From assembly GCA_963678675.1 (NCBI GenBank), contig OY783195.1, positions 20,106,912-20,170,911 of the forward strand: DNA of 64,000 nt, in the 5' to 3' direction. The DNA is from Xiphydria camelus (lineage: Eukaryota > Arthropoda > Insecta > Hymenoptera > Xiphydriidae). Numbering within the stretch: position 1 is the stretch's first letter; every line of letters starts with the position of its first letter. This document shows, piece by piece, positions 32,074 to 45,289 of the stretch. The position numbers and the translations under genes are program-made. The notes beneath the pieces were generated by a model. It was not told where the DNA came from. It was given only the letters and a program-made list of their open reading frames with translations, and ran no database searches.

Positions 32074-33033
32074 CCGCACCGAAGTTATGTCTAGATACAC
32101 CGTATTAAAAATTCCAGGAACCAGGTATGTCGCGTCGTCTTTTCCGCTACCTACGTATACCGTACTGTGTAGTAAGAAATCCAGAGGCTCTGTATCGTAA
32201 GTATGTCATGATTTACTAAATGTCTCTAAAATCTTTATTACAATGCATCAGGACTTCAAAAACTATGATGCGGTGCATTTGAACTCCAGAAATAATGACG
32301 CAATTGATTTTACCCTTGGTAATTATGTTGCAGTACGTCGAGACTTCTACTACTAATATTAATTATATCTACGAATAATACCCGTTCCTCAAGGTGTAGA
32401 CCGCATATCCTACCATGGGGTAATTGCTGCTACTGTTCTTTGTACTATAATTCAAAGAAGTGGATGTCATGCTCTAGGAAGGAAGCATTAAATTCGCTAG
32501 AAAGCTACTTTATGCATATTTCTGCAGTTTCATTTTGATTCGACGATCCGTTCAAATAATGCTGTTTCAAACTCTTTTAAAATGTGGGGGGAGGGGATTC
32601 TAGAACTTGCAGATAGAGTACTAAATGGTTTTGAAGAGTCGTTTACACGAATAAAGTACATAATTATGAGTAAATTTCTGAAAAACTAAGTGCCGAGGTT
32701 ATTGTAAGAGATGTGAAGTTGGCGTTTTCACAGGGAAGACTTGCATCTGAGGGCGAAATCGGCTCGAAAAAACCCGATTTCTAAGCTGCGACCATAACTC
32801 CGTTAGTAGTACGTCCTATTTTACTCCGAATGATTTGCATTCAGTTTTGCTTCTTGAAGAATACTTGTAAAGTACTTTTCCCGACAACATCTCCGATAGC
32901 AAAAGTAATTTCTATTCCGTGTAAACCAGACATAATATAAAAAATCCCTACAAGCTATAAAAGAATTCAAGCAAAATCTTAAAAAAAGTACTACGACGAT
33001 TTTCGATTCGGCCACGCAAATTATTTGATCCTG

Positions 33034-35435
<2,402 letters not shown>

Positions 35436-35558
35436 ATGGAAACCTCGGTCTGGGATTCTATTAGCGAGATTGCGAAGGATTTGATTCAAAGAATGCTAAC
35501 TACGGATGTTAATCGCAGGATCACTATTCAGGAAGTTCTCAATCATAAATGGCTTCGA
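35436..35558 (+). CDS. CASK: CASK exon: kinase C-lobe end
   Basis: Phase 0 at both ends: acceptor ...TTTTTATAG, donor GTAAGTG at 35559. Encodes METSVWDSISEIAKDLIQRM, then VNRRITIQEVLNHKWLR. AKDLIxRML and the RITIxEVLNHxWL helix are the conserved end of CaMK-type kinase domains, and the W-x-SIS start matches CASK. The length (41 codons) fits a single exon of the family. The first codon happens to be ATG but it is an internal methionine, joined to the previous exon. Confidence 0.92.
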
Positions 35559-35596
35559 GTAAGTGAAACGAATATTCTATTTTAAGGAATGGTGGA

Positions 35597-35622
35597 TATT
35601 ATATATATATATATATATAGGT
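35597..35622. repeat. (TA)n microsatellite
   Basis: About 12 TA units shortly after the CASK exon donor. Confidence 0.9.
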
Positions 35623-35661
35623 AATAATTTAGTATACTTCTCGTAGGTACCCTTAATCATA

Positions 35662-36628
35662 CAGGGTGAGCCAACTGTATGTGGAAACGGTGGAATAACT
35701 TTCGAGGGAGACATTTTGAAGAAAAATGTTTCAAACAAAACATTTAGGATTTTTCCCTGGCCATCCAATGGTGACTTTGAATCTGACCATGAACCCGACC
35801 TTGAAGGTCATTCCAAGGTCAAGGTCGCTTTTTTAAATGGGAACCCCTATTTTTTGCGGATTTGGAAGGAGCGGAAAATTTTACGTCCGAATATGACCTT
35901 TGACCTTGACCTTGGATTCAAGGTAAAGGTCAACGATCAAATAGGAAAGTTTTAGGTTTTTCCCTGGCCATCTAATGGTAACCATGAATCTGACCTTGAC
36001 CTCGACCTTGAAGTTCATTCCAAGTTCGAGGTATCTTTTTTAAATGGCAACCTACATTTTTTATGGTGTTAGCAACCGGCCACTTAAGGCAAGGTGACAA
36101 AACTGAAAATACTTCAATACAAGATGACGGATCCAAGATAGTGGCAAAATTTTGGAATATCCACCGATTTATCCAAAATGTTGTGCTCATGTCACCTTGC
36201 CTTAAGTGGCCGGTTGCTAACACCATAAAAAATGTAGGTTGCCATTTAAAAAAGATACCTTGAACTTGGAATGAACTTCAAGGTCGAGGTCAAGGTCAGA
36301 TTCATGGTTACCATTAGATGGCCAGGGAAAAAACCTAAAACTTTCCTATTTGATCGTTGACCTTTACCTTGAATCCAAGGTCAAGGTCAAAGGTCATATT
36401 CGGAAGTAAAATTTTTCGATGCTTCCAAATCCGCCATAAAAATAGGGATTCCCATTTTAAAAAGCGACCTTGACCTTGGAATGACCTTCAAGGTCGAGTT
36501 CATGGTCAGATTCAAGGTCACCCTTGGATGGTCAGGGAAAAATTCTAAATGTTTTGTTTGAAACATTTTTCTTCAAAATGTCTCCCTCGAAAGTTATTCC
36601 ACAGTTTCCATACATTTGGCTCACCCTG
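35662..36628. mobile_element. 967 bp palindrome, CAGGGTGAGCC termini, TA target site, rich in AAGGTCA
   Basis: CAGGGTGAGCCAACTGTATG at 35662 is mirrored by CATACATTTGGCTCACCCTG ending 36628; TA on both sides. Arms are ~440 bp with a ~80 bp loop at about 36108-36190. Each arm carries several TGACCTTGACC / AAGGTCAAGGTC runs. The TTTTTCCCTGGCCATCCAAT block is related to TTTTTCCCGGGCTACCCAAT in the 29.8 and 52.3 kb repeats, so these are one extended family. No gene: open frames on both strands are mirror images of each other. Confidence 0.85.
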
Positions 36629-37286
36629 TATATTATTGCGAGAGAAGAATCTCTAAATCTATGAAATATCTAGAATCCCAATAAACATTAAAATGTTAAT
36701 TGTAATATTTACGCAAAAAACCACGTAGGAACCTACAAAAAATTGTCTTTTAAACAGATTAACCCGATAAAAATAACTTTCAAATATTGGATCTACAATC
36801 CGAAAAATTAACTCCATAAAATAATATTAAAAATGTAAGTATCTTGTCCCTGCTGACGGGGACAGCAAAACTTATCTCTAACAAAAATGGCAAGCCGTAC
36901 CTGACTCGAAAGAATATTTTATTTAAAAAAGCTAGTGATATACGAACGTAGGTGGCAAGTTCTTTTGACCTGCAAAGAATTGCGTAGACGAATTTATTCA
37001 ACAAAAGTAAACCCAAAAAATCGTAATTATACTCGACACAAACATTATCTTATATTGTTACTCCAATTCAAGGAAGCTTGACAGCTTATTAGTTTTTTAA
37101 ACGCAGAACAAAAAGAGTTACGAGTACCTACCTATTACATTCTTTCTTCGATGCTCAACGTAAGAGCTGCGACTTAAGCTTAAACTCACTAGCTCTACAA
37201 GAATGGAAAATAGAACAAAATTTAAGAACAGCACAAATAGGGGCTGCACCTTAATAAAACCAACCAAACGCCTTATTCAAATCTCA
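36629..37286 (-). other. Probable Copia LTR remnant and intron
   Basis: On the minus strand the Copia polyprotein remnant ends and is followed by a G/A-rich polypurine tract (complement of 37287-37312), so this side should begin the 3' LTR. I cannot place the LTR's far end and see no second copy. Confidence 0.4.
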
Positions 37287-37309
37287 ATACCTCCCCCTCC
37301 CCCCCTGAA

Positions 37310-38229
37310 TTTGAAGGTGTATTTAAAGTTCGAAGCCTCTTAAATTGTATTCTTGGAAAATCTTTAGTCAATATATCCGCTATTTGTTTCTTTGTAGAGA
37401 TATAATTTCTATCTAAAGATCTGTGTTTTAATCTCTATTGTTCTCTTTTATGAAGATCATGTATAAATGGCTGATTATGTTCATAAAGTAGTACTTTCAC
37501 AATGTTTATCAGAAAATCACTCGGTAGTCGTTTAGCCACGAGAACTTTGTTGCAGCCATTGCAATATTCTCGAGTTCCTCTTCGTTACTTGCTGCCACTA
37601 TTCTATCGTCTACGTAGACTAATAGATAAGTTTCTTGCTCTTTAGTAACCTTCGTATAGAGGCACATATCATATTCTGATCGTTTAAAATTAAGCTTCTG
37701 TACAAAATTATGAAATCGACTATTCCATGCTTCAGGAGTCTGTTTGAAACCATAGAATGTTCTACTTAGTTTACACACTAATGTTGGGTTTTTTTACATA
37801 TCCTTCTATCTGCTTTATAAATATTTCTTCTGTTAGATAACCACGTAAAAAGGTATTTTTAATATCTAATTGTACAGCCTCTAAATTGCATGTGTTTATT
37901 ATTGAAAGAAATACTCTAAGGGTAGTCAATATTGCTACCGAGGGCAAATGTTTCATCCTAATCGAAACATTTTCCTTATAAGCAAACTTTTATGACTAAT
38001 CTAGCTTTATATCGAGCTATATTTCCTTTTTCATCTCTTTTAATCTTAAAATTCATTTATTTCTAATTCTTTTCTTTTTGAGTGGTTGCTTCAGTAGTGT
38101 CTAGATATTACTTTCTTTAAGCGAATTCATTTCTTCATCTATAGCCTCATACCAAAATCTTTTATCGTCCCTTTTTTTAAATAGCTTTAAGCGTCTCTGG
38201 GACGTCCTCAACAAGTACCTCTCCTTTAA
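37310..38229 (-). pseudogene. Copia reverse transcriptase and RNase H remnants
   Basis: Read from high coordinates: FWYEAIDEEMNSLKESNI (about 38160-38105), RYKARLV (38010), the MKHLPSVAILTTLRVFLSII and LEAVQLDIKNTFLRGYL segments (37956-37771), then YGFKQTPEAWNSRFHNF and the catalytic YVDD (37778-37509). An abrupt join near 37500 leads to STKKQIADILTKDFPRIQF, the RNase H end. So the piece between the palm domain and RNase H is deleted. Stops and shifts are scattered; the enzyme would copy RNA into DNA if intact. Confidence 0.85.
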
Positions 38230-38959
38230 GGGGGACTTAGGTAAACCTTGTCGGTTTCAAAAAATCGAAACATTTTTTATTTCATTTTCCTAATCTAAAA
38301 GGTCTCAGGAATGAGCCTGTAAAAGGGTTTGTCAGATTTCTCTTTAGTTCGAGAGTTATGTCATTAAACACGACGGCGCACGTTCCTAATGCTGTAATGT
38401 TCTAGAACTTCAAACGCGTTTTCCCAACAGTTTCATTTTTCAAACGGGTGTACACGATTACGGGAGAACAGCTGAACGTATCGCGATAATTTTTTTTTTA
38501 ATTTACAGGAAATACTTGGCAAAAGGTCCCGATCGTTCATTTTTGGAAAATTTCATTTTGCTGATTTTTGACAGCTTCAAATAGGACAAAAAACGTATTA
38601 AGAAAATGACTTTTTTGGAAAAATGTCCGGCATTTTGCGAAAAATCGAAATTTTGAAAAAGTGAACGATCGGGACCTTGCTGATGTAACAACAATTAAAA
38701 GTCTTATTGATTTTTTAATTTCAAATAACTAGGGTGGACCCAATCCTGTACACCGTATGACCCTTCACTTTTAACAGGGGCGCCGTCAAAGCCATGTCCA
38801 GGTCTTCGAAGTCAACATTGACGTGTAAAAAAATCATGTGTTAAATTCAATTGATGTACAATAACATAAAAGAAGTTTCGTATAGAAATCTTCTCCAGTT
38901 TTTTACAATAAATTCTTGAAAATTGGCTCTAAAATTGGCCTACAAGGTCTAAGTCCCCC
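38230..38959. mobile_element. 730 bp TTAA-type element inserted in Copia
   Basis: GGGGGACTTAG at 38230 and CTAAGTCCCCC ending 38959 are inverted (also ACCTTGT / ACAAGGT further in), flanked by TTAA and TTAG. The Copia frame can be followed across it, with ...EEYTVLAL on one side and EVLVEDVPETLKAI on the other. A 154 bp inner palindrome (GGTCCCGATCGTTCA at 38524, mirrored ending 38677) is nested within. No transposase. Termini resemble the GGGGGTAGTCTCC family. Confidence 0.8.
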
Positions 38960-39338
38960 TTAGTGCTAGAACCGTATATTCTTCGTCTTGAAGTTCAACA
39001 GGGAATGTTTCCTTTTTACTTGCTTCATTTAATTCCTCTTAATTATTCGTCTCTTCGTTATTTTCATTTATAGTTAGTTCTATCATTAGTTTTTCATTTC
39101 CGTTTACAGTTACTTTATTATTTTTATTTGCAATTACTTCTTCATTCTCATTTAAGTTTGACTCTTCCTTATTCAGATCTTCATCTCATTTACATCTCGT
39201 TATTTCACTTCTGTCATACTTTGTATTGTCTTTGCTTCGTCTACTAGTACATCACTTCCATTTACTATTTTTCGTTCTGAAGGATTCCACAGCCTATAAC
39301 CGTTGGAAAAATATCCTACCAAAAATATACATTTTTCT
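38960..39338 (-). pseudogene. Copia integrase-RT linker segment
   Basis: Minus strand: EKCIFLVGYFSNGYRLWNP, ERKIVNGSDVLVDEAKT, then low-complexity glutamate/asparagine-rich sequence ending VELQDEEYTVLAL. The GYSxxGYRLWNP motif is the Copia hinge after integrase. Contains stops. Ends at the Loa target duplication (39339-39351). Confidence 0.75.
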
Positions 39339-39451
39339 GTTCTAGTATCAATAATAATAATAATAGTAAGCGGTCTGGACGCGAACGTCCCTGAATGCCA
39401 CCGAAAACATGATTGTTTTATTGTAGCCCCGCTATGTTTGGGGAGTATATT

Positions 39452-42400
39452 TTAGATCTGCATCCTGGCCTTTCTGGCCAGTCTGCATATCTCTTCAACT
39501 CCCATCTCCCTAACCCTTTCCAGGCTAGGAAACGCCTCGCCTATCAGGCGGTGTGTAAGAACCCCCAGTGTTGGACAGTCCAGCAGCAGGTGCTGGGCAT
39601 CTTCCCTCTCCTTTTCGCAGTACCGGCATCTATCTGTGTCTGAAAGACCCAGGTTCCTGCAGTGAGAGTTGAATCTTCCGTGACCAGTTAGTAGCCTGAT
39701 CGTAGTGCTCAGACTCATTCTGTTCATGTTCACTAGTGACCTGGCTCTCTTCTGTGCCAGGCGGGGCATTAAATTCCTCGCCTGTCTGCACGTTTCTAGA
39801 TTAGTCCACCCCGGTAAAGATGATCCCTGTGGAATTTCCTTTTAATTTCTTGCCTGCCCACAGTAAAGGATACTCCCACCGGCACGAGGTTCTCCTTTCT
39901 GGTACCCTCTTTTGCCAGCTCGTCCGCCACCTCATTACCATGAACTCCCGTATGTCCAGGGACCCATGCAAGAGTAATCTTGTTGGTTCTTCCTAGTGTC
40001 TCCAGCGCTTCCATAGTATCCCACACAGTCCGAGAATCTGTGCTGGACCTATGAAGTGCTTTTATAGCAGCCTGACTGTCTGACCAAATGTAAATATATT
40101 TGTTTACAGTACGCTGCTCTGTGAGCAGTTCTAAGCAGCGTCTTATTGCTAAAACTTCTGCCTGAAACACTGTAGCCTTATTACCCAGGGCAATGCTTAC
40201 CCTGATGTCTTCTTGAGGACCAAAGACTCCCGCCCAAAAGCGACCCTCGTACCCCGACCCATCGGAGTACCAGTGCTTAACCGTAGGGCCCGGAGTCCTC
40301 CTGGTCATTTCCCTTCCAGCACATCCAGTACCACCTCCAGGGCCTCGGTTGGTGTGGTTCTCATCGCCCCTGTTGCAGACCTCAGGAACACGCCCTGGAG
40401 GGCCTTCAACCGGTTTCTTGATTCGATCCTCCCAACCCTCGGCCACCAAACCACTGCCGCATACAGTAATCTTGGCAATAATACCATTTTATATAGCCAT
40501 AGACAAACCTTGGGACTAAAGCCCCAGTTTCTGCCCATCGCCCTTTTGCACGCCCATAGCGAGGCATATACCTTCGCAATCTGGCCCGTGATATGTATCT
40601 TCCAGTGCAACTTAGTGTCTAAAACGACCCCTAAGTATTTCTGTGATTTAACATACTCGATGTCTGTCCCCCTAAACCTTAATGGTCTAGGGTACTCCAC
40701 TTTGTATTTTCTAGTGAATATCATGGCAGAGATTTTCTCCGGGTTCACCGAGAGATTTGTATTTTTACACCATCCATCCACTATACTCACGGCACAGCTC
40801 ATCCTGTCCCTTAATAAACTTAGGGCCGGTTTTACCAACACGGTATAAACGCAGTATAGCGTTATACTGAGAATAACCAGCAATAAGCCTTATGGTTATT
40901 CTCAGTATAGCGCTATACCGCGTTTATACCTGTTGGTAAAACCGGCCCTTAGGAAGTTACCCCTGACCACGACCGCAGCATCATCTGCATAGCCGTAGAT
41001 CAGAAATCCCTCTCTTCTCAGTAGTTCTAAGAGTTCGTCCACCACAAGGCACCACAGTAGAGGTGATAAAACCCCTCCCTGCGGACATCCTCCCAGTGGT
41101 CGCCCCCTTACCTCTGAGTTCTCTTCCTTGGCGATAACCAACCTGTTCGCCAGCATACTTTGACTCCAGTCTATAAGGGTTTCTGGTAACCCCCTTCTAG
41201 ACATGACCTCAGTTATCACCTTGTAACCGGTGCGATCAAACGCCCCTTCAATGTCTGTGAAAAGTGCCATAGCATAGCCTCCTCCCTCTATCTGCTCGTC
41301 CACCTTTGCCACGAGGTGATGTAGAGCAGTCTCGGTAGATCTGCCCTCCCTGTAGGCATACTGTGCAGGGGATAGAGGTCGTTCCACCAGGTATGTACTT
41401 TTGATATGTCTATCCACAAGTCTTTCCAAGGTTTTCAACGCAAAGGAAGTTAGACTTATGGGTCTGAAGTCCCTCGGCCTAATGTAGCCGTTTTTTCCGG
41501 GTTTCGGAATGAAGGCGATCCTTGCTTCTCCCCAAACCCTTGGGACTGATCCCAGAGCGACACTAGCTCTGAGCAGTTTGGTTAGTGATCCAATTATGAC
41601 ATCTAAACCCCTTTGAAGCAACAAGGGATAAATGCCATCTGGTCCTGGTGACTTCAGTGGTTTGAATGTGCTAACAGCCCATTCAACCGCCTGAGGGTAT
41701 ACAATTTTAGCAGCAAGAGTCCAGTTTTGTGCTTTATGCCCATCCCTTTCCTCTCGTTTTCGTTCTTCCGTTTTCTCAAAACCCGGAAAATGTTCTTCTA
41801 GTAGGAGCTCCAGAGTTTCCTCCGTGCTCCAGGTGTATTCGCTATTTGGTTTGATTAAACAACCCACCCTGGCGTTGTTTTTCCCTCCTAGTACTTTAAC
41901 TAGTCTGGAGGCCTCAGCGTATTCCTCCATACTACTGCTGAAGTCTCTCCAGCCTATTTTCTTAGCATATGCTAGTTCTCTGTTATATTTCCTCTGAAGG
42001 GATCTTCTCTCCTCCAGAGCTTTTCTTTTATTGGACAGGTCTCTGGCATTCCGGACCTTGTTCCAAGTTTTCCTCAGCAGGCTCCTTATTGCAGCCAGCT
42101 TATTATTCCACCAATTGACCTTCCTGGTTCCCTTGGGGATATATACATTGCTACTCGCTTCGTATGACAGTCTCAGCGCCTCGGCGAAGCGCTCGGCCGT
42201 CACCTCGAGCTGTTTCTTATTACAGAACCGGACAGGTACATCTCGGATCCTTTGCTTGAGTTCCTCCACGTACCCATCCCAGTCTGTTTTTTTCGGGTTC
42301 CTTTTAGTTCCCTCCTGATACCCTCTCACCGTGAAGAGTATTTGGCTGTGGTCAGATCCTGAAGGTTCTTTAGACACCCTCCAGTCTCCAACCCAGTCCA

Positions 42401-43004
42401 ATCCTCCCACGGTGCATACGGTGATATCTAACACTTCATGTCTTCTACGGTCCATGAAGGTAGGTTCCTTTCCCCTGTTCAGTATCAACAGATCTGAAGC
42501 CAGGATGTATTCGTACAGGGTTTCTCCCCTGGCATTGGTGTCAGTGCTCCCCCATCCCACATGGTATGAGTTCGCATCGCACCCCACCAGAAGTTCACCC
42601 TTCCTTTTCCTCACCTCCTCTACAAGGTGTTTAAATTCCCTTGTAGGTGGGGGTTCCCTTGAATCATATGGCAGATAAGCTGACCCTATGATAAGCTCTT
42701 GTTTACCTCCACTCCCGTCTGCTAGGATCACCCTAGCCACCGCCAGGTCTCCGCAGCTCAGTTGTGGAATGAAAACAGCCTGTACTCCCTTTACAAGAAT
42801 GCAGGCTCTGATCTTTTGCTCAGAGTTCGCGTAAAGTAATCTCCCGCTTCCCCCGAGCCCCTTTATAGCACCATCTATTAACCAAGGTTCCTGTATTAGT
42901 GCTATGCCTGTGTGCATCTTAGCTAGCTCCTTGACCAATATGGCCGAGGCGCTCTTGCTATGATGCAAGTTAATCTGCACAAAATTGAGCGACAAATGAA
43001 CCAT
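39452..43004 (-). pseudogene. Loa-like ORF2: endonuclease, reverse transcriptase, RNase H
   Basis: The likely start is the ATG at 43004, nine bases past the ORF1 stop (reinitiation spacing). Order: endonuclease (LNFVQINLHHSKSA, LIQEPW, LLVGCDANSYHVGW, GSDHSQ), reverse transcriptase (IPKPGKNGYIRPRDFRPIS, FTDIEGAFDRTGY, CPQGGVLSPLLW, catalytic YADDAAVV), then, after a 126 bp MITE, the thumb (YLGVVLDTKLHWK), then RNase H (YSDGSG, FQAEVLAIRRCLELL, IWSDSQAA, WVPGHTGVHGNEVAD) and a C-terminal C-x2-C...H...C knuckle (CRYCEKEREDAQHLLLDC). Frameshifts occur near 40310 and 39796. Function when intact: nicks target DNA and reverse-transcribes the element's RNA there. Confidence 0.9.
40823..40948. mobile_element. 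126 bp palindromic MITE with TTA target duplication, in the Loa-like ORF2
   Basis: GGGCCGGTTTTACCAACACG at 40823 and GTTGGTAAAACCGGCCC ending 40948; TTA at 40820-40822 and 40949-40951. Reading the RT frame across it restores ...RGNFLSLLRDRM-like continuity with one TTA removed. TWA duplication and GGGCC termini suggest PIF/Harbinger mobilisation. Confidence 0.9.
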
Positions 43005-43012
43005 ATCAGGGT

Positions 43013-43915
43013 TCACTTGCCCGCCTCAGTTGCCTCTTTATCCCCACCGCAGTTCTTCTCAAGCAACTTTACAGTCGCTCTTTGAGTCCCACAGTGAGGT
43101 TTGAAGTTGCAGGCTTCTAGGCACCGCAACGCTTTGTCGTTGACAAGTGCCGAAAAGTGGATGCTAGTAGCTCCCTTATTTTCACTGCCCTTGTCAATCG
43201 TCCAGTCCTCCTTGGCCAATCCTGTATTCTGTTTCACCAGAAACAGTATAGCCTCCGAGGGTGTCAGTTCCTCATCCTCGACGTGGACCACTACCCTGTG
43301 GCGCTTTGGAATCTCCTCAATCGAGACCACGCCGAGAACGAGATTCCCTATTTTGTTTTCTGGGAATAGGCTTTTCAACCACATCCCAGTTTGTTCGTCG
43401 GTGCAGCTTACCACCGCTGCACCGTCTCTTTCCCAAATCCCTTCGAAGATGGGCGTCTTTGTACCGTCGGGTATTGACAGGATCTGGGCTTTAATAAGTC
43501 TCTTGATCGCTGTCAATTCGTCCGTCGTCAATCGTCTCTCTGGTTACCCTTCCGGTATAAGGGCCCACCTGATTATTTTTGTCGATTTTTGCGCATATGT
43601 TTCCGTCCGAGTCTTTTTCTCAGTCTGTGTCGTACTGGGGCTGGGTGTATGGTGTTCAGGGGTCATTCGCTTGATTCCCTTCCCACTTCCATCTCTCGCC
43701 CCGTCTGTAACTGTCCCAGGGGTTGTTGGGACTTGTTTATTCCTTACTCCCCCTTGCAACTGTTTTTTCAGTCGTCGTCTCGCAGCTCCACTAAGTTTCT
43801 GCTTAGCGATTTCCTGTCCACCGTCAGTGTGTTTGTCACTCTTCTGGTTCGTTTCCGTCCCAGAAGGTCCCGTATTTAAGTTAAGAGTAGTTAATTGGTC
43901 CATTTTTCGTCCCAC
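43013..43915 (-). pseudogene. Loa-like ORF1 (DUF4780-type), one internal stop
   Basis: 43915-43544 reads a basic, low-complexity N-terminus (SGAARRRLKKQLQGG) to IIRWALIPEG-stop. The same frame continues at 43543-43013 with IKRLIKAQILSIPDGT, VVHVEDEELTPSEA and FSALVNDKALRCLEACNF. The frame is identical, so a single TAA (near 43543) interrupts an otherwise complete ORF1. The C-terminal part resembles DUF4780 proteins of Loa/Jockey-group elements, thought to bind nucleic acid. The plus-strand frames over the same interval are shadows. Confidence 0.75.
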
Positions 43916-44327
43916 GAGTATCAGACATATGCGGTCTCACCTGGGGAGAGGTCTGTTCACCCAGGGCTTGGCTACTTACTACCCAGAGGGTGCCCGATAT
44001 CTGGGAGGCACCGTTTGGGAACGCATCTTACCCCCTGCGCCATACAACATCTCAGCACGGTAGCTCATACCTTATGTTTGGGGGGAGCTTTTGGTCCACG
44101 ACGAGAGCCTTCACGCCCCCGTTGGTGGGTTTATGCTCCATTGGAAGCGCTTATCTCTCTCATTAACCGATCCATTCGCGCCACTAAGGCGTTAATCAGA
44201 TCGGCCATTCCCCTTACCCGCCACCTAGGGACGCGCCCGGCAGGGGAAGCTCAACCCCCCCCCCCCCCCCCCCTCACACCCGTCAATTGGGCTTTGTAAG
44301 TGAGGTGCACGGGTTCTAGAGTATCAA

Positions 44328-44790
44328 ACTTTTCTTGAATTATTTTCTTGGATAAGTGAAAGTATATTAGACTTCCAAAATATCTTAGCTTTCTAAAGTT
44401 TTGCCTTTTTCCATACAGTTCGGTTGGCGTTTTTTGATTTAATGCACTAGTAGAGCTTCGATTTACTAAGCAAACGGCTGCTAAAACTGCTTCTAGCCAT
44501 AATGACTTCGAATTTTGACTCTGATAACATGCAACGAGCTTTCTCTATTATTATACGATTAATACGCTTCACAACACTATTTTGTTATAGTATATGCCGA
44601 AGATTACATTTCATTTGGACTCCCTTTCGTTCAAATGCTCCGTCATTTCATTCCAGAGCTACTCTCATCCATTATCACACACATCTGAATCTGCTTATCT
44701 TCCTGTTAAAATGAGCAGTAGCCATCCTTTCATAGATTTTTAAATATTTAAATATTTCAGACTTAGATTTTATTGGGTAAACAGTCATAA
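44328..44790 (-). pseudogene. Copia integrase core remnant
   Basis: Minus strand pieces in shifting frames: MATAHFNRKISRFRC, RKLVACYQSQNSKSLWLEAVL, AAVCLVNRSSTSALNQKTP, TELYGKRQNFRKLRYFGS, then KKIIQEKFDTLE at the Loa junction. These are the end of the integrase catalytic core and following region of Ty1/Copia. Stops are present. Confidence 0.75.
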
Positions 44791-44800
44791 AATGAGTACC

Positions 44801-45289
44801 TATATAGCTATCTATAAATTAGTATAATTATCTATAAATTCCAGAGCGTAACGTTTTCCACCATGTGATTCACACTGAAATGTTCAGCACTAATTCATGT
44901 GATGATTTCACACTGAAAAAGTTGCGTTTTGATCTGAACAAATTTAAACAAAAACTGCGTTTTGAAACGGAACAAAATATTTGACCTTAAATTTATACGT
45001 TAAACGATGCGTTTTGAATCGGTACATTTACGAATTTGGAAAGATCACCTTTTAATACGCCTAACCCCATCTTTAATCGAAAAGCTGAACTTTGGTCGAA
45101 AACTGCGTTTTGAAACGTTACTCCTCACTTGTATAGAATTGATAATCAATTGCGACCGATTGTCAGCACCGATCATCGGTCCCATGTGAAACGACACTAC
45201 CATAAGTTACTTGTATTTCCCGCACGAATATTAGTTTAAAACTAATAGTGACGAGCGACATTCCTTTACATTTTTTTTGGGAATTAAAA
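44801..45289. other. Gene-free stretch with repeated CTGCGTTTTGAA motif
   Basis: AAACTGCGTTTTGAAACG, GATGCGTTTTGAATCGG and related strings occur near 44920, 44955, 45005 and 45100. No coding sequence recognised. Possibly a decayed element. Confidence 0.5.

Larger units (their letters stand above)
27603..33033. repeat. Giant 5.4 kb inverted repeat with nested elements
   Basis: The left arm begins CAGGGTGACATGATTTGCAT (27603) and the right arm ends with the complement near 33033. Matching landmarks run inward: GAATCGAAAATCGTCG / CGACGATTTTCGATTC, GAAGCAAAACTAAATACAAA against its complement near 32836, the C/G-rich tract at 28073 / 32583, ACATGACATCCACTTCTTTG (28471) / CAAAGAAGTGGATGTCATGC (32453), and ATATGCGGTCTACATCTTGA / TCAAGGTGTAGACCGCATAT. 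Arms of about 1.5-1.7 kb enclose several later insertions. A block with TAGATGCACCGTA-like repeats (28600-29030; 32090-32340) is itself repetitive. No transposase is present. Confidence 0.8.
39352..44312 (-). mobile_element. Loa-like non-LTR retrotransposon, near full length, in Copia
   Basis: Target duplication GTTCTAGTATCAA (39339-39351) versus GTTCTAGAGTATCAA (44313-44327) brackets the element exactly. The 3' end (low coordinates) has an (ATT)n-type tail at 39352-39366. Two open reading frames in order (ORF1 43915-43013, ORF2 43004-39452) give endonuclease, reverse transcriptase and RNase H, the Loa/I-group layout; ORF1 resembles the DUF4780 type. The 5' leader (43916-44312) includes a 19-base G/C run at 44255-44273. 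One stop in ORF1, two frameshifts and a mini-element in ORF2 disable it, but the overall preservation suggests a fairly recent insertion. Confidence 0.9.
37287..44800 (-). mobile_element. Ty1/Copia retrotransposon relic, split by two later insertions
   Basis: Minus-strand order: integrase pieces at 44790-44328, then (after the Loa-like insertion) 39338-38960, then (after the TTAA-type insertion) 38229-37500 with reverse transcriptase, then an RNase H tail at 37497-37310 and a polypurine tract. The integrase-to-RT order is diagnostic for Copia. Gag, protease and the 5' LTR are not seen. Multiple stops and frameshifts show an old copy. Confidence 0.85.

Noticed and set aside
35716..36263. Frames within the 35.7-36.6 kb palindrome
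   Set aside because: Plus and minus frames are mirror images created by the inverted arms and have no known domain.
43101..44063. Long plus-strand frame (320 codons)
   Set aside because: It is the antisense shadow of Loa-like ORF1 and leader; the minus-strand reading has recognisable domains.
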